Origin: Paraburkholderia sp. BL10I2N1
GTDB taxonomy: Bacteria > Pseudomonadota > Gammaproteobacteria > Burkholderiales > Burkholderiaceae
Reading direction: 5' to 3'
DNA: 64,000 bases
Assembly (NCBI RefSeq): GCF_004361815.1
Contig: NZ_SNWA01000001.1
Span: 2,852,001-2,916,000, forward strand
The stretch's first letter is position 1, and every line of letters begins with the position of its first letter. Made by a program: the position numbers and the translations under genes. This document shows positions 18,575-27,031 of the stretch, piece after piece. Below the pieces are notes generated by a model. The model ran no database searches and was not told where the DNA came from. It saw only the letters and a list, made by a program, of their open reading frames with translations.

Positions 18575-20631
18575 GCCTCGGGCGATGGGTCCGATCCGTC
18601 GTGCGACAGCCGGATGTGCAGTCTGTGCATCTTCCGGTACAGCGTGTTGCGGCTGATGCCCAGGCCCTTGGCGACGTTGCTGACGTTCCAGCGGTGCTCG
18701 TCGAGGAGCGCCAGCACGGTCTCGCGCTCCTTCAGCTGGATCGCGTTGAGGGCCGAGGTGTCGGCGTCGTCCGCGAGATGCGCGGCCTGAACCATGCTGG
18801 GTGCGCCCGATGGGCGCGTAGCCGGGGACGCACCCGTGCCATGCACGACCTCGGCGGGCAGATGCGAGCAGCGAATCTCCGCGCCGTCGCATAGGGCGAC
18901 CGCCATCTGCAGTACGTGACGCAACTGACGGATGTTGCCCGGCCACGCGTAGCTCAAGAGCGCATGCTGGGCCTCGGCGCTCAGCGCGGGCGGATCGTCC
19001 AGTTCGCTTTCGAGGATATGCTGCATCAGCGCGAGCGCGTCGGCCCGGTCGCGCAGCGCGGGCAGGTTCAGTTCGATGCCGTTGAGCCGGTAATACAGGT
19101 CCTCACGGAACTGGCCTGTCTGCACAAGTTCCATCAGATTGCGGTGGCTCGCGCTGATCAGCTGGAAATCGACCTTGATGGTGTTTTCCGTGCCGAGCGG
19201 CGTCACCTCGTGTTCTTCCAGCACGCGCAACAGACGCGCCTGCAGCGCCATCGGCATATCGCCGATCTCGTCCAGAAACAGCGTGCCGCCGTTGGCCTGC
19301 ACGATCTTGCCGCGCCGGCCTTCACGCTGCGCACCGGTGAACGCCCCGGCGCGGTAGCCGAACAGTTCGCTTTCGATCAGGTTCTCCGGCAACGACGCGC
19401 AGTTGACCGCGACGAACGCACCGGCGCAGTTCGGGCTGATGCTGTGCAGCGCGTTCGCGAAGACTTCCTTGCCGGTGCCGGTCTGTCCTTTGAGGATGAT
19501 CGGAATCTTGCGCTGGATCACGCGCGCGGCAAGCTGGATCTGCGAGGCCATGCCCGGATCGCCGAATTCCAGATGGGACAGCTTGTCGAGGCGGCTGGTC
19601 TGCTCGCGCGTATCGCGTTGTTTGACGGTTCTGTTGCGCGCCCCAGGTGAGACATCGCGCACGGTGGGGTCGGTCATCAGGATGCGCGTGGCGCTCGTCG
19701 CGGCGTCGCGCGGCGTTTGCGCGACGAGGAAAAAGCGGTTGTTCGCGTTCGCGCTATAGACCGTCACCGGATGGAACGAGCCGCGTATACTGCGCGCGAT
19801 CATGTCTTCGAGCGACGAATTGAATGCTTCTTCGATGCGCTTGCCCACTAGTTCGGTATGCGAGCGGAAGTCGAGCTGGAAGAGCGCGCTGCGGCTGGCG
19901 GCCAGCACCACACCGCTGTCGCTGACCGCGAGCTTACCTGCATGCAGCGTGCTCACGAATTCAGGGCGGCTATGGAAGTGGATCATGTTCGCGTGGCGGT
20001 AGCGCGCATCGATCAGGCGGTTTTCGATCATCTGCCGTGACATGCCGACGAGCACGAGCGAATGCTGCTGCAGGAGCTTCGAGCGGCTCGTGACATCGAG
20101 TACGCCGGCGATGACGCCGCGATCGTCGAAGATCGGCGCCGCCGAGCAGGTCAGCGACGTATAGCGCGAATAAAAATGCTCATGCTGGCAAACGGCAAGG
20201 CAGTCACGTTCGACGAGACAGGTGCCCATGCCGTTCGTGCCTGCTTCACGTTCGCTCCAGAGCGCGCCGACGCGCAGCCCGTCCGCGCCAATCGCCTCGC
20301 CGAACGGCACCGAGGAAACCTGGTGCACGATCACGCCTTCCGGGTCGACCAGCACGACCGCCAGTTCAGGGTCGGCGAGCTGTTGATACAGCGTGGTCAT
20401 TTCGAGCTTCGAGCAGGCGATCAGATCGCTGGCCGCTTCGCGGCGTGCCGCGAGTTCCTGCTGCGTGAGTATAGGCGGCGTCACGAAGCGGGCCGGATCG
20501 AGCCTGAACTCGTTCAGGCATCGCGCCCACGACTGCGCCACGGAATCACTGGTGGGGCGGGTGGCCAACTGGTGGTTGACGGTACTGAGCACTTCCCGAA
20601 CATGTGTATCGATGTCAGCAAGCGACGACAT
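18571..20631 (-). CDS. Sigma-54-dependent activator (AcoR-like: GAF, AAA+, Fis HTH)
   Basis: This 686-aa enhancer-binding protein has an N-terminal sensor part with a GAF-like region (about residues 75-230), a central AAA+ domain with Walker A GQTGTGKE, the sigma-54 contact loop GAFTGA (residues 429-434) and Walker B TLFLDEIGDMP, and a C-terminal Fis-type helix-turn-helix (VAKGLGISRNTLYRKMHRL). The architecture is that of AcoR-like regulators that sense small alcohols or ketones. It heads an overlapping operon with dmrB and the DHPS-like gene. Its targets may be the sigma-54 type promoters before fhcB, pqqA and xoxF (inference). Confidence 0.93.
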   Translation of the reverse strand: MSSLADIDTHVREVLSTVNHQLATRPTSDSVAQSWARCLNEFRLDPARFVTPPILTQQELAARREAASDLIACSKLEMTTLYQQLADPELAVVLVDPEGVIVHQVSSVPFGEAIGADGLRVGALWSEREAGTNGMGTCLVERDCLAVCQHEHFYSRYTSLTCSAAPIFDDRGVIAGVLDVTSRSKLLQQHSLVLVGMSRQMIENRLIDARYRHANMIHFHSRPEFVSTLHAGKLAVSDSGVVLAASRSALFQLDFRSHTELVGKRIEEAFNSSLEDMIARSIRGSFHPVTVYSANANNRFFLVAQTPRDAATSATRILMTDPTVRDVSPGARNRTVKQRDTREQTSRLDKLSHLEFGDPGMASQIQLAARVIQRKIPIILKGQTGTGKEVFANALHSISPNCAGAFVAVNCASLPENLIESELFGYRAGAFTGAQREGRRGKIVQANGGTLFLDEIGDMPMALQARLLRVLEEHEVTPLGTENTIKVDFQLISASHRNLMELVQTGQFREDLYYRLNGIELNLPALRDRADALALMQHILESELDDPPALSAEAQHALLSYAWPGNIRQLRHVLQMAVALCDGAEIRCSHLPAEVVHGTGASPATRPSGAPSMVQAAHLADDADTSALNAIQLKERETVLALLDEHRWNVSNVAKGLGISRNTLYRKMHRLHIRLSHDGSDPSPEA

Positions 20632-21004
20632 GGAGCGTTGTCTCCGTTGCGTCCGTTATCCGTGCGCGATGTTTCTCGAACGGTTGCGGCGCGTATATGT
20701 GTTTGTTTCCCCTCGGGCGCTGCGTCTTACAGGAGCACGCATGCGCTGCAATCGGGCCGCCCCTTGATCTGGAACGGACTTCGGGGCGGGCACAGACTCT
20801 CTCAAAACTCTACAACCGATGGCGCTGGTATTCAATAAATTAGAGGAATTAACGGAGCATTTGAGCCCGGATTTTGCTTCGCTGTGCAACAACCGTCGCG
20901 GGACGAACGAAAATGCCCACGTGTTGCGAATTCGGGACACTATGTGCATGGGAAGACGCCCCTGTTCAATCTGCCAGCCTGGCCGCCACGCGGCGGAGGA
21001 CCCC
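20632..21004. other. Divergent region between the sigma-54 activator and the folB-like gene
   Basis: These 373 bases hold divergent leaders for two genes. No -24/-12 element was found here on either strand. The stretch around 20840 is locally AT-rich. The reading frame of the folB-like gene stays open back to 20819, but a start there lacks a ribosome-binding site and conservation. Confidence 0.5.
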
Positions 21005-21532
21005 ATGGACCGTTTCGATGCGATTCGCCACAACGGCTTTTCTGCGGTTTCCGCCGCTTCCGATGCGGCAATGCAGCACGCTGCATTCGATTCTTCCGCC
21101 CGGCAGGCGAGCCGTGCGCCGATGGATATTGTGTATATCGAAGGATTCACGGGGCAGACAGTAATCGGCATCGATCATGGCGAATTGCACGCGCCTCAAC
21201 CGGTACGCATGAGTCTCGCAATCGGCGTGCCCGCGATTCGAGCCTGCACGACCGATCGCATCGAAGACACAATCAACTATGCTGCAGTGCGCGAAGCCCT
21301 GCATGGACTGCTTGCATCGCACGGCACGCAATTGCTCGAGGCGCTTGCAGAAAAGGTGGCGCAATTGCTGATCGCAGATTTCGGAGCGCACTGGGTGCGC
21401 GTTTCGCTCGCCAAGCCCGCCAAATTCGAGGACGTCGAATCAGTGGGCGTGCTCATCGAGCGGCGCCGCGATGAAACCCGTGCTGCCTATGCGACATGTG
21501 CTTCGCTTGGAGAAGGGCTGATTCCGAACTGA
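21005..21532 (+). CDS. FolB-like dihydroneopterin aldolase with N-terminal extension
   Basis: The C-terminal part from about residue 40 (MDIVYIEGFTGQTVIGI) is a FolB-type aldolase: it has DRIEDTINYAAVREAL, the conserved ALAEKVAQLLIADF helix with its catalytic Lys, and VSLAKPAKF. The first 39 residues are not conserved. ATG 21005 is chosen for the GGAGGA just upstream, but ATG 21122, at the start of the domain, is an alternative. In this island it probably makes 6-hydroxymethyl-dihydropterin for H4MPT rather than folate (inference). Confidence 0.78.
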   Translation: MDRFDAIRHNGFSAVSAASDAAMQHAAFDSSARQASRAPMDIVYIEGFTGQTVIGIDHGELHAPQPVRMSLAIGVPAIRACTTDRIEDTINYAAVREALHGLLASHGTQLLEALAEKVAQLLIADFGAHWVRVSLAKPAKFEDVESVGVLIERRRDETRAAYATCASLGEGLIPN

Positions 21533-21571
21533 GATCCGGCGGGTTTCACACAGGCGGCAAATCGCAAACAG

Positions 21572-21605
21572 GGAACGGCGGCGGTGCGGCGAATCACGCC
21601 GTTCC
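21572..21605. terminator. Hairpin between convergent genes
   Basis: GGAACGGCG (21572-21580) pairs perfectly with CGCCGTTCC (21597-21605), with a 16-base loop. It lies between the folB-like gene and the convergent small secreted-protein gene. No T-run is present, so termination strength is uncertain. Confidence 0.35.
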
Positions 21606-21637
21606 TGTCGCTGTCATTCGGCGCAAACGCGCGCCGG

Positions 21638-22051
21638 TCACTTCACCGCGGGCGCGCCCGTTGCAGCCTGTCTGGCGACGCCGCAGGCACGGTACGCCTC
21701 GGCCTGCAAGGTAAGGAACTTCTTCGTCTGGGCTTTCGCGCGATCGACCCGGAACTCGGCGCCGCCTTCACCGCCGAGCGTGGCGTATTTCGCAAACGTC
21801 GACTGTTCGACGAAATCGTCATAAGACAGGGCCTGCGCAATCCGGTCGATGACGCATGAGCATTTGTAGACGTTGACGAAGTCGTGCCCGTTGTCGTCCA
21901 TGCAGCTCAGCACGTATTCGACACGCCCCTGCGTCGGGTAGTCGTGACCTTGCGCCGGGTTGCCACCCGCAGCAGCATCTTCGGCCAGCGCCAGCGGCGC
22001 AGCCACGGCGAGGCAGGCGAATACCAGCAGCGTGCGACATCGTAGAGTCAT
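21638..22051 (-). CDS. Small secreted protein next to fae, function unknown
   Basis: This 137-aa protein has a clear signal peptide (about residues 1-23, ending ALA before EDAAAGG) and then four cysteines, in SCMDD, KCSC and YRACG. No known domain is recognised. It lies 182 bases downstream of fae on the same strand, at the end of the H4MPT operon run, so it may act in periplasmic C1 metabolism, for example with the XoxF electron chain. That role is a guess from location only. Confidence 0.7.
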   Translation of the reverse strand: MTLRCRTLLVFACLAVAAPLALAEDAAAGGNPAQGHDYPTQGRVEYVLSCMDDNGHDFVNVYKCSCVIDRIAQALSYDDFVEQSTFAKYATLGGEGGAEFRVDRAKAQTKKFLTLQAEAYRACGVARQAATGAPAVK

Positions 22052-22233
22052 GCCAGTGCCTCCGTTGGAGTGCGATGGTCGATCGGGACGAGGCGTGCGT
22101 GCAGCCGCCTCGCCGCTCGCCAGCGTCCCCTTACGCCCTCATGGGTCGCTTCATGCGGTGCTTCGTTCAGACGCTCAGCGGGCCTCGGGTCACACCGCCC
22201 GGAGGCCCCGCATCATGCCGCGAATCTGCCCGC

Positions 22234-22743
22234 TCAGTTAGGCGCAAACGGATGTGCGACCGTGGCCTTCTTCGCCACCACTTCCGCTGCATTCGGCTCC
22301 CCCGCTACCGCGCGCTGGATCGCTTCGCGCGTGGCCTTGTAGTTGAACTCCTGGATCTTCTTGTCGTCTTCGGCCTGCCAGTGAATGAAGACGCCGACGC
22401 AGACGAACAGGTCGTCGGCCTCGTCCTTCGGGATCGTCCCGTCTTCGACGCTGTCCGCTACCGCCAGCGCCACGGCGTGCTGTGCCGGACCGAACATCTG
22501 CACGGCCTGCTTGGCGCCCTTGATCGTCACCTTGTTGAACAGGATGGTATTGGGCTTGGTGAGCAGGTTCGGCGCAACGACGGCCAGCAGCGATGTAAAG
22601 CCGTCCTTGTTGTTGGTCAGCGCGTGGCAGAAGGCTGTCTCGGCAGCGGAGCCGCGCGGACCGATAATCAGGTCGATGTGGGCGACCTCGTTGCCGTCGC
22701 CGACCAGCGACTCTCCTACCATGACGCGGTTGATCTTGGCCAT
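22234..22743 (-). CDS. fae: Formaldehyde-activating enzyme
   Basis: Fae condenses formaldehyde with H4MPT to methylene-H4MPT, the entry step of the oxidation route. The 169-aa protein is full length and closely follows the classical sequence: [15 protein letters not shown] (with the conserved catalytic His22), [37 protein letters not shown] and VGVFIHW. A GGAGGAA-type Shine-Dalgarno sequence precedes the ATG on the minus strand. A 132-base gap separates it from the upstream gene, enough for its own promoter. Confidence 0.97.
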   Translation of the reverse strand: MAKINRVMVGESLVGDGNEVAHIDLIIGPRGSAAETAFCHALTNNKDGFTSLLAVVAPNLLTKPNTILFNKVTIKGAKQAVQMFGPAQHAVALAVADSVEDGTIPKDEADDLFVCVGVFIHWQAEDDKKIQEFNYKATREAIQRAVAGEPNAAEVVAKKATVAHPFAPN

Positions 22744-22875
22744 GCTGTTCCTCCAGTGGATGGGTATTCGATGTATGGGACTGCGGTCAACTCGCGACGC
22801 CGTGAGGACGGCCGCGCAAGAAAGGAATGAGCGGACTGCCTAACCCTGGTGTTCCTAACATGTTCCGTGCCAGAG

Positions 22876-23778
22876 TCAGATGCGTGTCGCCGACCGACCC
22901 GTTTGACTCCGTTCCAGCAGGTTCGCCACGAACAGGGTCGCGACAGTGAGATCTGCGCTCGTGCCAGGATTGATGCCGCGTGCCTTTAGCCCGGTGTCCC
23001 ATGCGGACAGACGCAACGCGTCGGGGACTTCGGCGGGACGGGTGAGCGCTGCGCGCCATTGTTGATGCCAGAGGCGCGCTTCGCGCGTGACACTTTGCGC
23101 CACCGTCTCACCGTGCTTGCGCACAATGTGCGAATCGGGCCAGCGGCCGAGAAACGTCAGAAACACATCGAGCGTCACGATGGCATCGAGCGTACGGGAT
23201 GGCCACCCGCGCACGGCGGCGAGGCCTGTGTCGAACACATCGCTAAAGCCGTTCGCGTACTGGCGCGCGATGCTGTCGCGCGGAGCGGCCAGCGTCATCG
23301 CGGCGCGCAGGTCGACGGAGGGCGCTGCGTGGACGCTTTGCTCGGGCGCATCGCCCAGGCCGCCGGGATTCGCGAGCGCGATGGCGCGATAGGCGGCGCG
23401 GGCGTCGTCGAGATCGAGGCGGGCGAGGACGCGTTCGGTGGCCGTATGCCACGCGGTGGCCGTGGCGGCGCAGCCAGGTTCGTCGAGCGCCGCAGCGAGC
23501 GGTCCGGCGAGCAGCACGATGCCGAGATTGGTATTGCAACCGACGGCCTTGCGGGTACGCGTCACCGCGTCGAGAATGCGCGCGCCCACAGGCGCACCCT
23601 GTATGAAGAGCGCGCCTGCCGCCGCCTCGGCACTTTCGATGAACTGCGCGGACGTCATGCCGTGCCCCGCACTATCGACGCTGACGTTGCCCGGTTTTGC
23701 CGTTTCGACGTCGAGGCGGCAGGCGTGCAGGAAGGCCTCGCGCGCGTCGGCGAGGAGCGGATTGTCAGCTGCCGGCAT
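22876..23778 (-). CDS. CitG-like triphosphoribosyl-dephospho-CoA synthase family protein
   Basis: The roughly 300-aa protein is all-helical and matches the CitG/MdcB family, with ETAKPGNVS near the N-terminus, NTNLGIVLLAGPL and a C-terminal ARGINPGTSADLTVATLFV. Family members in methanopterin islands are thought to serve cofactor synthesis, because H4MPT contains a ribosyl-ribitol side chain that needs phosphoribosyl transfer. No citrate lyase genes are nearby. ATG 23778 is used; a GTG two codons upstream is possible. It overlaps the next upstream ligase gene by about 14 bases. Confidence 0.8.
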   Translation of the reverse strand: MPAADNPLLADAREAFLHACRLDVETAKPGNVSVDSAGHGMTSAQFIESAEAAAGALFIQGAPVGARILDAVTRTRKAVGCNTNLGIVLLAGPLAAALDEPGCAATATAWHTATERVLARLDLDDARAAYRAIALANPGGLGDAPEQSVHAAPSVDLRAAMTLAAPRDSIARQYANGFSDVFDTGLAAVRGWPSRTLDAIVTLDVFLTFLGRWPDSHIVRKHGETVAQSVTREARLWHQQWRAALTRPAEVPDALRLSAWDTGLKARGINPGTSADLTVATLFVANLLERSQTGRSATRI

Positions 23779-24781
23779 GGCCACCTGCCAGTGGCAGCGC
23801 GACGGGCGGCGCGCAGGCCGCCGCGAGCTTGCGGTCCAGCAGGTCGTCGACCAGCGCCGCGGCGATATCGAGCCCGGTCACCGATTGGAGTCCGCGCCAC
23901 GCGGCAACGCCGTTGACTTCGAGCACCAGCGGACGGGTTGCGTCGTCGGGATCGGGAATCAGGTCGACCCCGGCGTAATCGAGGCCCAGTGCGCGGGTCG
24001 CACGCACCGCGCTGGCGGCGAGCGGCTCGTCCAGCGTCGCTGGCTGGCAGGCCGCGCCCTGCGCGAAATTGTGAATCCAGCCCTTGCCGCCGACGCGCCG
24101 CATCGCGGCCACCGCGCGTCCTCCGATCACGAGCACACGCCAGTCGAAACCGGTGCGCCCGCCATCGACATAGCGTTGTAGATACGCGACCTGCTGGTAC
24201 GTGCGCAGCGACGGCAGGGGCGTCAGCGTGCGGCTTGCCGCACCTGTGCCGCTGCGTGTGCGGGGCCGGCTCGCGCCGAGCCGCCGCAAGCCTTTGCCTT
24301 GCGAGCCGAACAGCGGTTTGAGGACGACCTGGCGGCCCGCCGCCGCCTCACGCATCAATACGCGCTGGGCAAACGCCGTCGATTCGCCGGCCCATGTAGC
24401 GGGCGTTGGGATACCGTGAAGGTTGAGCAGAAAGCTGGTCATCGACTTGTCGACACTGCGCTCGATCGCGCGCGCGTCGTTGTACACCGGCACGCCACAT
24501 TCGCGCAGCGCGTGCAGGATGCCGAGCCGCAGCGTGACCTGCTCGAACGTGCCGCCCGCGATGCCGCGCACGAATGCCGCGTCGGGCAGTGTGTGGCCGA
24601 AACCGGGCAGGGCGAGGCCGTACGGCGCCCAGCTGGTGTCGATGCGGCAATCGGCGAGATCGACGCAGCGAGCCTCGACGCGCCGCGCGCGGAAGGCTTT
24701 TTTCAGGCGCAAGGTGTGCCAGCCGGTTTCGTCGGTGATGATCGCGACGCGCAGGCCGGTGGCGGGCGGCGTCCCGATCAT
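23765..24781 (-). CDS. RimK-like ATP-grasp ligase (MptN-like)
   Basis: The 338-aa protein has the RimK/MptN-type ATP-grasp layout: an N-terminal Rossmann-like part, VVLKPLFGSQGKGL (ATP-binding loop, about residues 165-178), DWRVLVIGGRAVAAM and the metal site LVLEVNGVAAWRGLQ. MptN adds glutamate to the methanopterin side chain in archaea, so a glutamate ligase role on H4MPT is plausible. The start overlaps the mch stop by four bases (ATGA). Confidence 0.8.
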   Translation of the reverse strand: MIGTPPATGLRVAIITDETGWHTLRLKKAFRARRVEARCVDLADCRIDTSWAPYGLALPGFGHTLPDAAFVRGIAGGTFEQVTLRLGILHALRECGVPVYNDARAIERSVDKSMTSFLLNLHGIPTPATWAGESTAFAQRVLMREAAAGRQVVLKPLFGSQGKGLRRLGASRPRTRSGTGAASRTLTPLPSLRTYQQVAYLQRYVDGGRTGFDWRVLVIGGRAVAAMRRVGGKGWIHNFAQGAACQPATLDEPLAASAVRATRALGLDYAGVDLIPDPDDATRPLVLEVNGVAAWRGLQSVTGLDIAAALVDDLLDRKLAAACAPPVALPLAGGHAGS

Positions 24782-25800
24782 GGCGCACCCCATTGGGCTT
24801 GCAGGAGCGCTGCGTCGACCTTCCCGCCGTGATACGTCGCACCGCTTTCGAGGCTGCTGATCCACACCTCCGCAGGCGCGAAGAGCGCCGGATCGATCTG
24901 GTAGAAGTCGTAGTTGAAGGCGGTGAAGATATCGGCGAACGGCCGGCCGTAATCGCGCGCATTCGACGACGGCAGTTCAGTCGCCAGGCGTCGTGCAACT
25001 GCATCGTGTTTCACCGTCAGATGGACGCGGCCGCCGTACAGGATGGCGTCGTTGGTGCGTCCCATCGCGGCGATGCCGTCGGGCGCGGGCGGTGGCAGGG
25101 GAGCGCAGCCGCTGCCTTCGACGACCTCTGCCAGATCCACGCCAAGCACATGCGTCTTGTGCAGTGCAACCTCGACGACCCGTGCCACGACCTGCACCGT
25201 CCCCGCGACAGAGTGTGTCGGTGTGACAATCAGCGTGAGCCGTTCGGGCGTGAGCCCGCAGTCATTCACGACCTTGTCGACGATGACCTGCGGCGGCAGG
25301 CGGTCGACTTCCAGCACCAGCGCGCCATGATCGTGGCGGTCACGGTAGCCGAGTTCGGTGAACAGATCCTCCTTGCCGGCCAGCGCGCGCGCCGGGCCCG
25401 AACCCAGCGAGAAAAACTTCTTGCCGCCGGTCTGTTCCCGGGTCGCCGACAGGCTCCAGCCCGCGTACTGGCTGCCGAGGCAGGCAAGCACCGGGGATGA
25501 TGTCTGCACGTCGATCATGACGGGCCACAGAGGTGTGTTTTCCGCACTCATTCGCGTGCTGACGCGACCCAGACCGCCCATGCAGATCCGCGCGATCAGC
25601 ACGCCGGCGTCGAGGCTGCCGGGCGCGTCCACGCCGGCATCGGCGAGCACGGTTCCGGCTTCAGTGTGGGAGATGGCGATGCGCAGGCTCGCGGCTTCGT
25701 CAACGAGTTGCGTGACGAGCCGTTCGCTGAGCGCGTTCACGCTGAGGAGCGGCGTTTGCGCGATATCGGCGGCGTCAGCCGGGGAGGGTGATGACGTCAT
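24778..25800 (-). CDS. mch: Methenyl-H4MPT cyclohydrolase
   Basis: Mch converts methenyl-H4MPT to formyl-H4MPT in formaldehyde oxidation. The 340-aa protein carries the family motifs LSVNALSERLV, GRVSTRMSAENTPLWP, SGPARALAGKE and TPTHSVAGTVQVVARVVE. ATG 25800 starts within the end of the upstream ATP-grasp gene (26-base overlap); a longer upstream extension in this frame is only a shadow of that gene. It is the central gene of the leftward mtdB-ATP-grasp-mch-MptN-like-citG-like-fae run. Confidence 0.95.
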   Translation of the reverse strand: MTSSPSPADAADIAQTPLLSVNALSERLVTQLVDEAASLRIAISHTEAGTVLADAGVDAPGSLDAGVLIARICMGGLGRVSTRMSAENTPLWPVMIDVQTSSPVLACLGSQYAGWSLSATREQTGGKKFFSLGSGPARALAGKEDLFTELGYRDRHDHGALVLEVDRLPPQVIVDKVVNDCGLTPERLTLIVTPTHSVAGTVQVVARVVEVALHKTHVLGVDLAEVVEGSGCAPLPPPAPDGIAAMGRTNDAILYGGRVHLTVKHDAVARRLATELPSSNARDYGRPFADIFTAFNYDFYQIDPALFAPAEVWISSLESGATYHGGKVDAALLQAQWGAP

Positions 25801-27004
25801 GGGAGGGCTGGTGGCAGGTGTCAAGGCATTGCAAAAGGCACGCGTGCTGCAGTTCCAGCGCGTCGCGGACGGCGTCGATGGTGCGCGCGGTGACGACCAG
25901 CGTGCACACCGGCTGTCCCGCCTCGATGCGCGTGCCGGGTTGCGGCACGTCGCGGCAGGTAGGGTCTGCAAGGCAGGCATCGCTGAATGCGGGCGATACG
26001 GTGAACGCGTGCGGGGCGAACAGGAGGCGCTGGCCGGCGCGAAGCGCGGCGCGTGGCGGGCCCTCTCGCGGCAGCCGGCCATGCAGACAGGCATCGATGT
26101 GACAGGCGAGCAGTCCACGCGGCCACACGTCGGGCCAGACTGCTTCGTAAAGCGCCATCGTGGACGAAGGACGCGCATTGATTTCGAGTACCTGGAAGTC
26201 GTCGCCGTCGAGCAGGAAATCGATGCTGTTGATCCCCGTCAACCCCGTGCGCGCGACGATCGCGCGAATCGCCGCACTTAACTTCGCGGCAACTTCAGCG
26301 GATAGCTCGACAGGGCCGATCGAGCCCGCGTGCACAAAGGGCAGGTTGCCCATCGTCAACGTGAGCTGTTCCGCGAGGCCGATCACGGATGCCTGCAAGC
26401 GGGCGGCGACGAAGAGCGCAGACATCGGGCGCCCTGCTCCGATGCGTTGAAAATAGGCCTGCGCCGACGACGGCCAGGGAGACTGCAGGGCGGCCAGCTC
26501 GATATGCGTTCCGCCACAGCCGTCCGCGTGTTTGACGAGCCAGCCGTCCGGCTGCGCGGGGCGGGTCAACGACAGCTCGGGATGCGCGATGTCGAGTTCA
26601 TCGAGCAGCGGGAAAAAGCGCCGTGGGTCGCGCACGGCCGCTGTGGCCCCGGCGCTGTTGCCGATGAAGCGCGGCAGATGCGGCGCTTCGGACAGCGCCT
26701 GCGCGAGCGGCTCGAGTCCGCTGCCGACGATGAAGCCCAGCATGTGCGGCACGCGCGCGGTGCGTTCAAGCGCGTCGACCAGGCGCTCGCGATCGACAGC
26801 GAGGCCGTCCCCGCTGCCGATGTCGAACCACAGCCCGGAATGCTGCCGCGTATCGCGGTCGCCGAAAATGTCCATCGCGACCACATTCAGACTAGCCCGT
26901 GCGGCGGACTGCGCGAGCATCCGCGCCGACAGTCCGACGACCGCGACGAACGGCGCACGCGAAAACGCGAGGTGCGCGGGTTTCATGGCCGGCCCCGGCG
27001 ACAT
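25775..27004 (-). CDS. ATP-grasp protein of the methanopterin island
   Basis: This 409-aa protein is a third, more divergent ATP-grasp enzyme. The N-terminus has a nucleotide-like VAVVGLSARMLAQSAAR, the middle has WLVKHADGCGGTH, and the catalytic region GINSIDFLLDGDDFQVLEIN ends in a metal-binding Glu-x-Asn. The C-terminal quarter (about residues 300-409) lies beyond the ATP-grasp core. Such genes are regular companions of mch and mtdB in methylotrophs; the substrate is unknown. Start 27004 or 26986 (beginning MKPAHLAF) cannot be decided, since neither has a good Shine-Dalgarno sequence. Confidence 0.78.
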   Translation of the reverse strand: MSPGPAMKPAHLAFSRAPFVAVVGLSARMLAQSAARASLNVVAMDIFGDRDTRQHSGLWFDIGSGDGLAVDRERLVDALERTARVPHMLGFIVGSGLEPLAQALSEAPHLPRFIGNSAGATAAVRDPRRFFPLLDELDIAHPELSLTRPAQPDGWLVKHADGCGGTHIELAALQSPWPSSAQAYFQRIGAGRPMSALFVAARLQASVIGLAEQLTLTMGNLPFVHAGSIGPVELSAEVAAKLSAAIRAIVARTGLTGINSIDFLLDGDDFQVLEINARPSSTMALYEAVWPDVWPRGLLACHIDACLHGRLPREGPPRAALRAGQRLLFAPHAFTVSPAFSDACLADPTCRDVPQPGTRIEAGQPVCTLVVTARTIDAVRDALELQHACLLQCLDTCHQPSHDVITLPG

Positions 27005-27031
27005 GGCAGCGGGGGCGCAAGCGGGGCGGCC

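Noticed and set aside
22876..23778. Citrate or malonate decarboxylase locus (CitG/MdcB)
   Set aside because: No lyase or decarboxylase subunits nearby; the family also occurs in methanopterin islands, which fits the neighbours.
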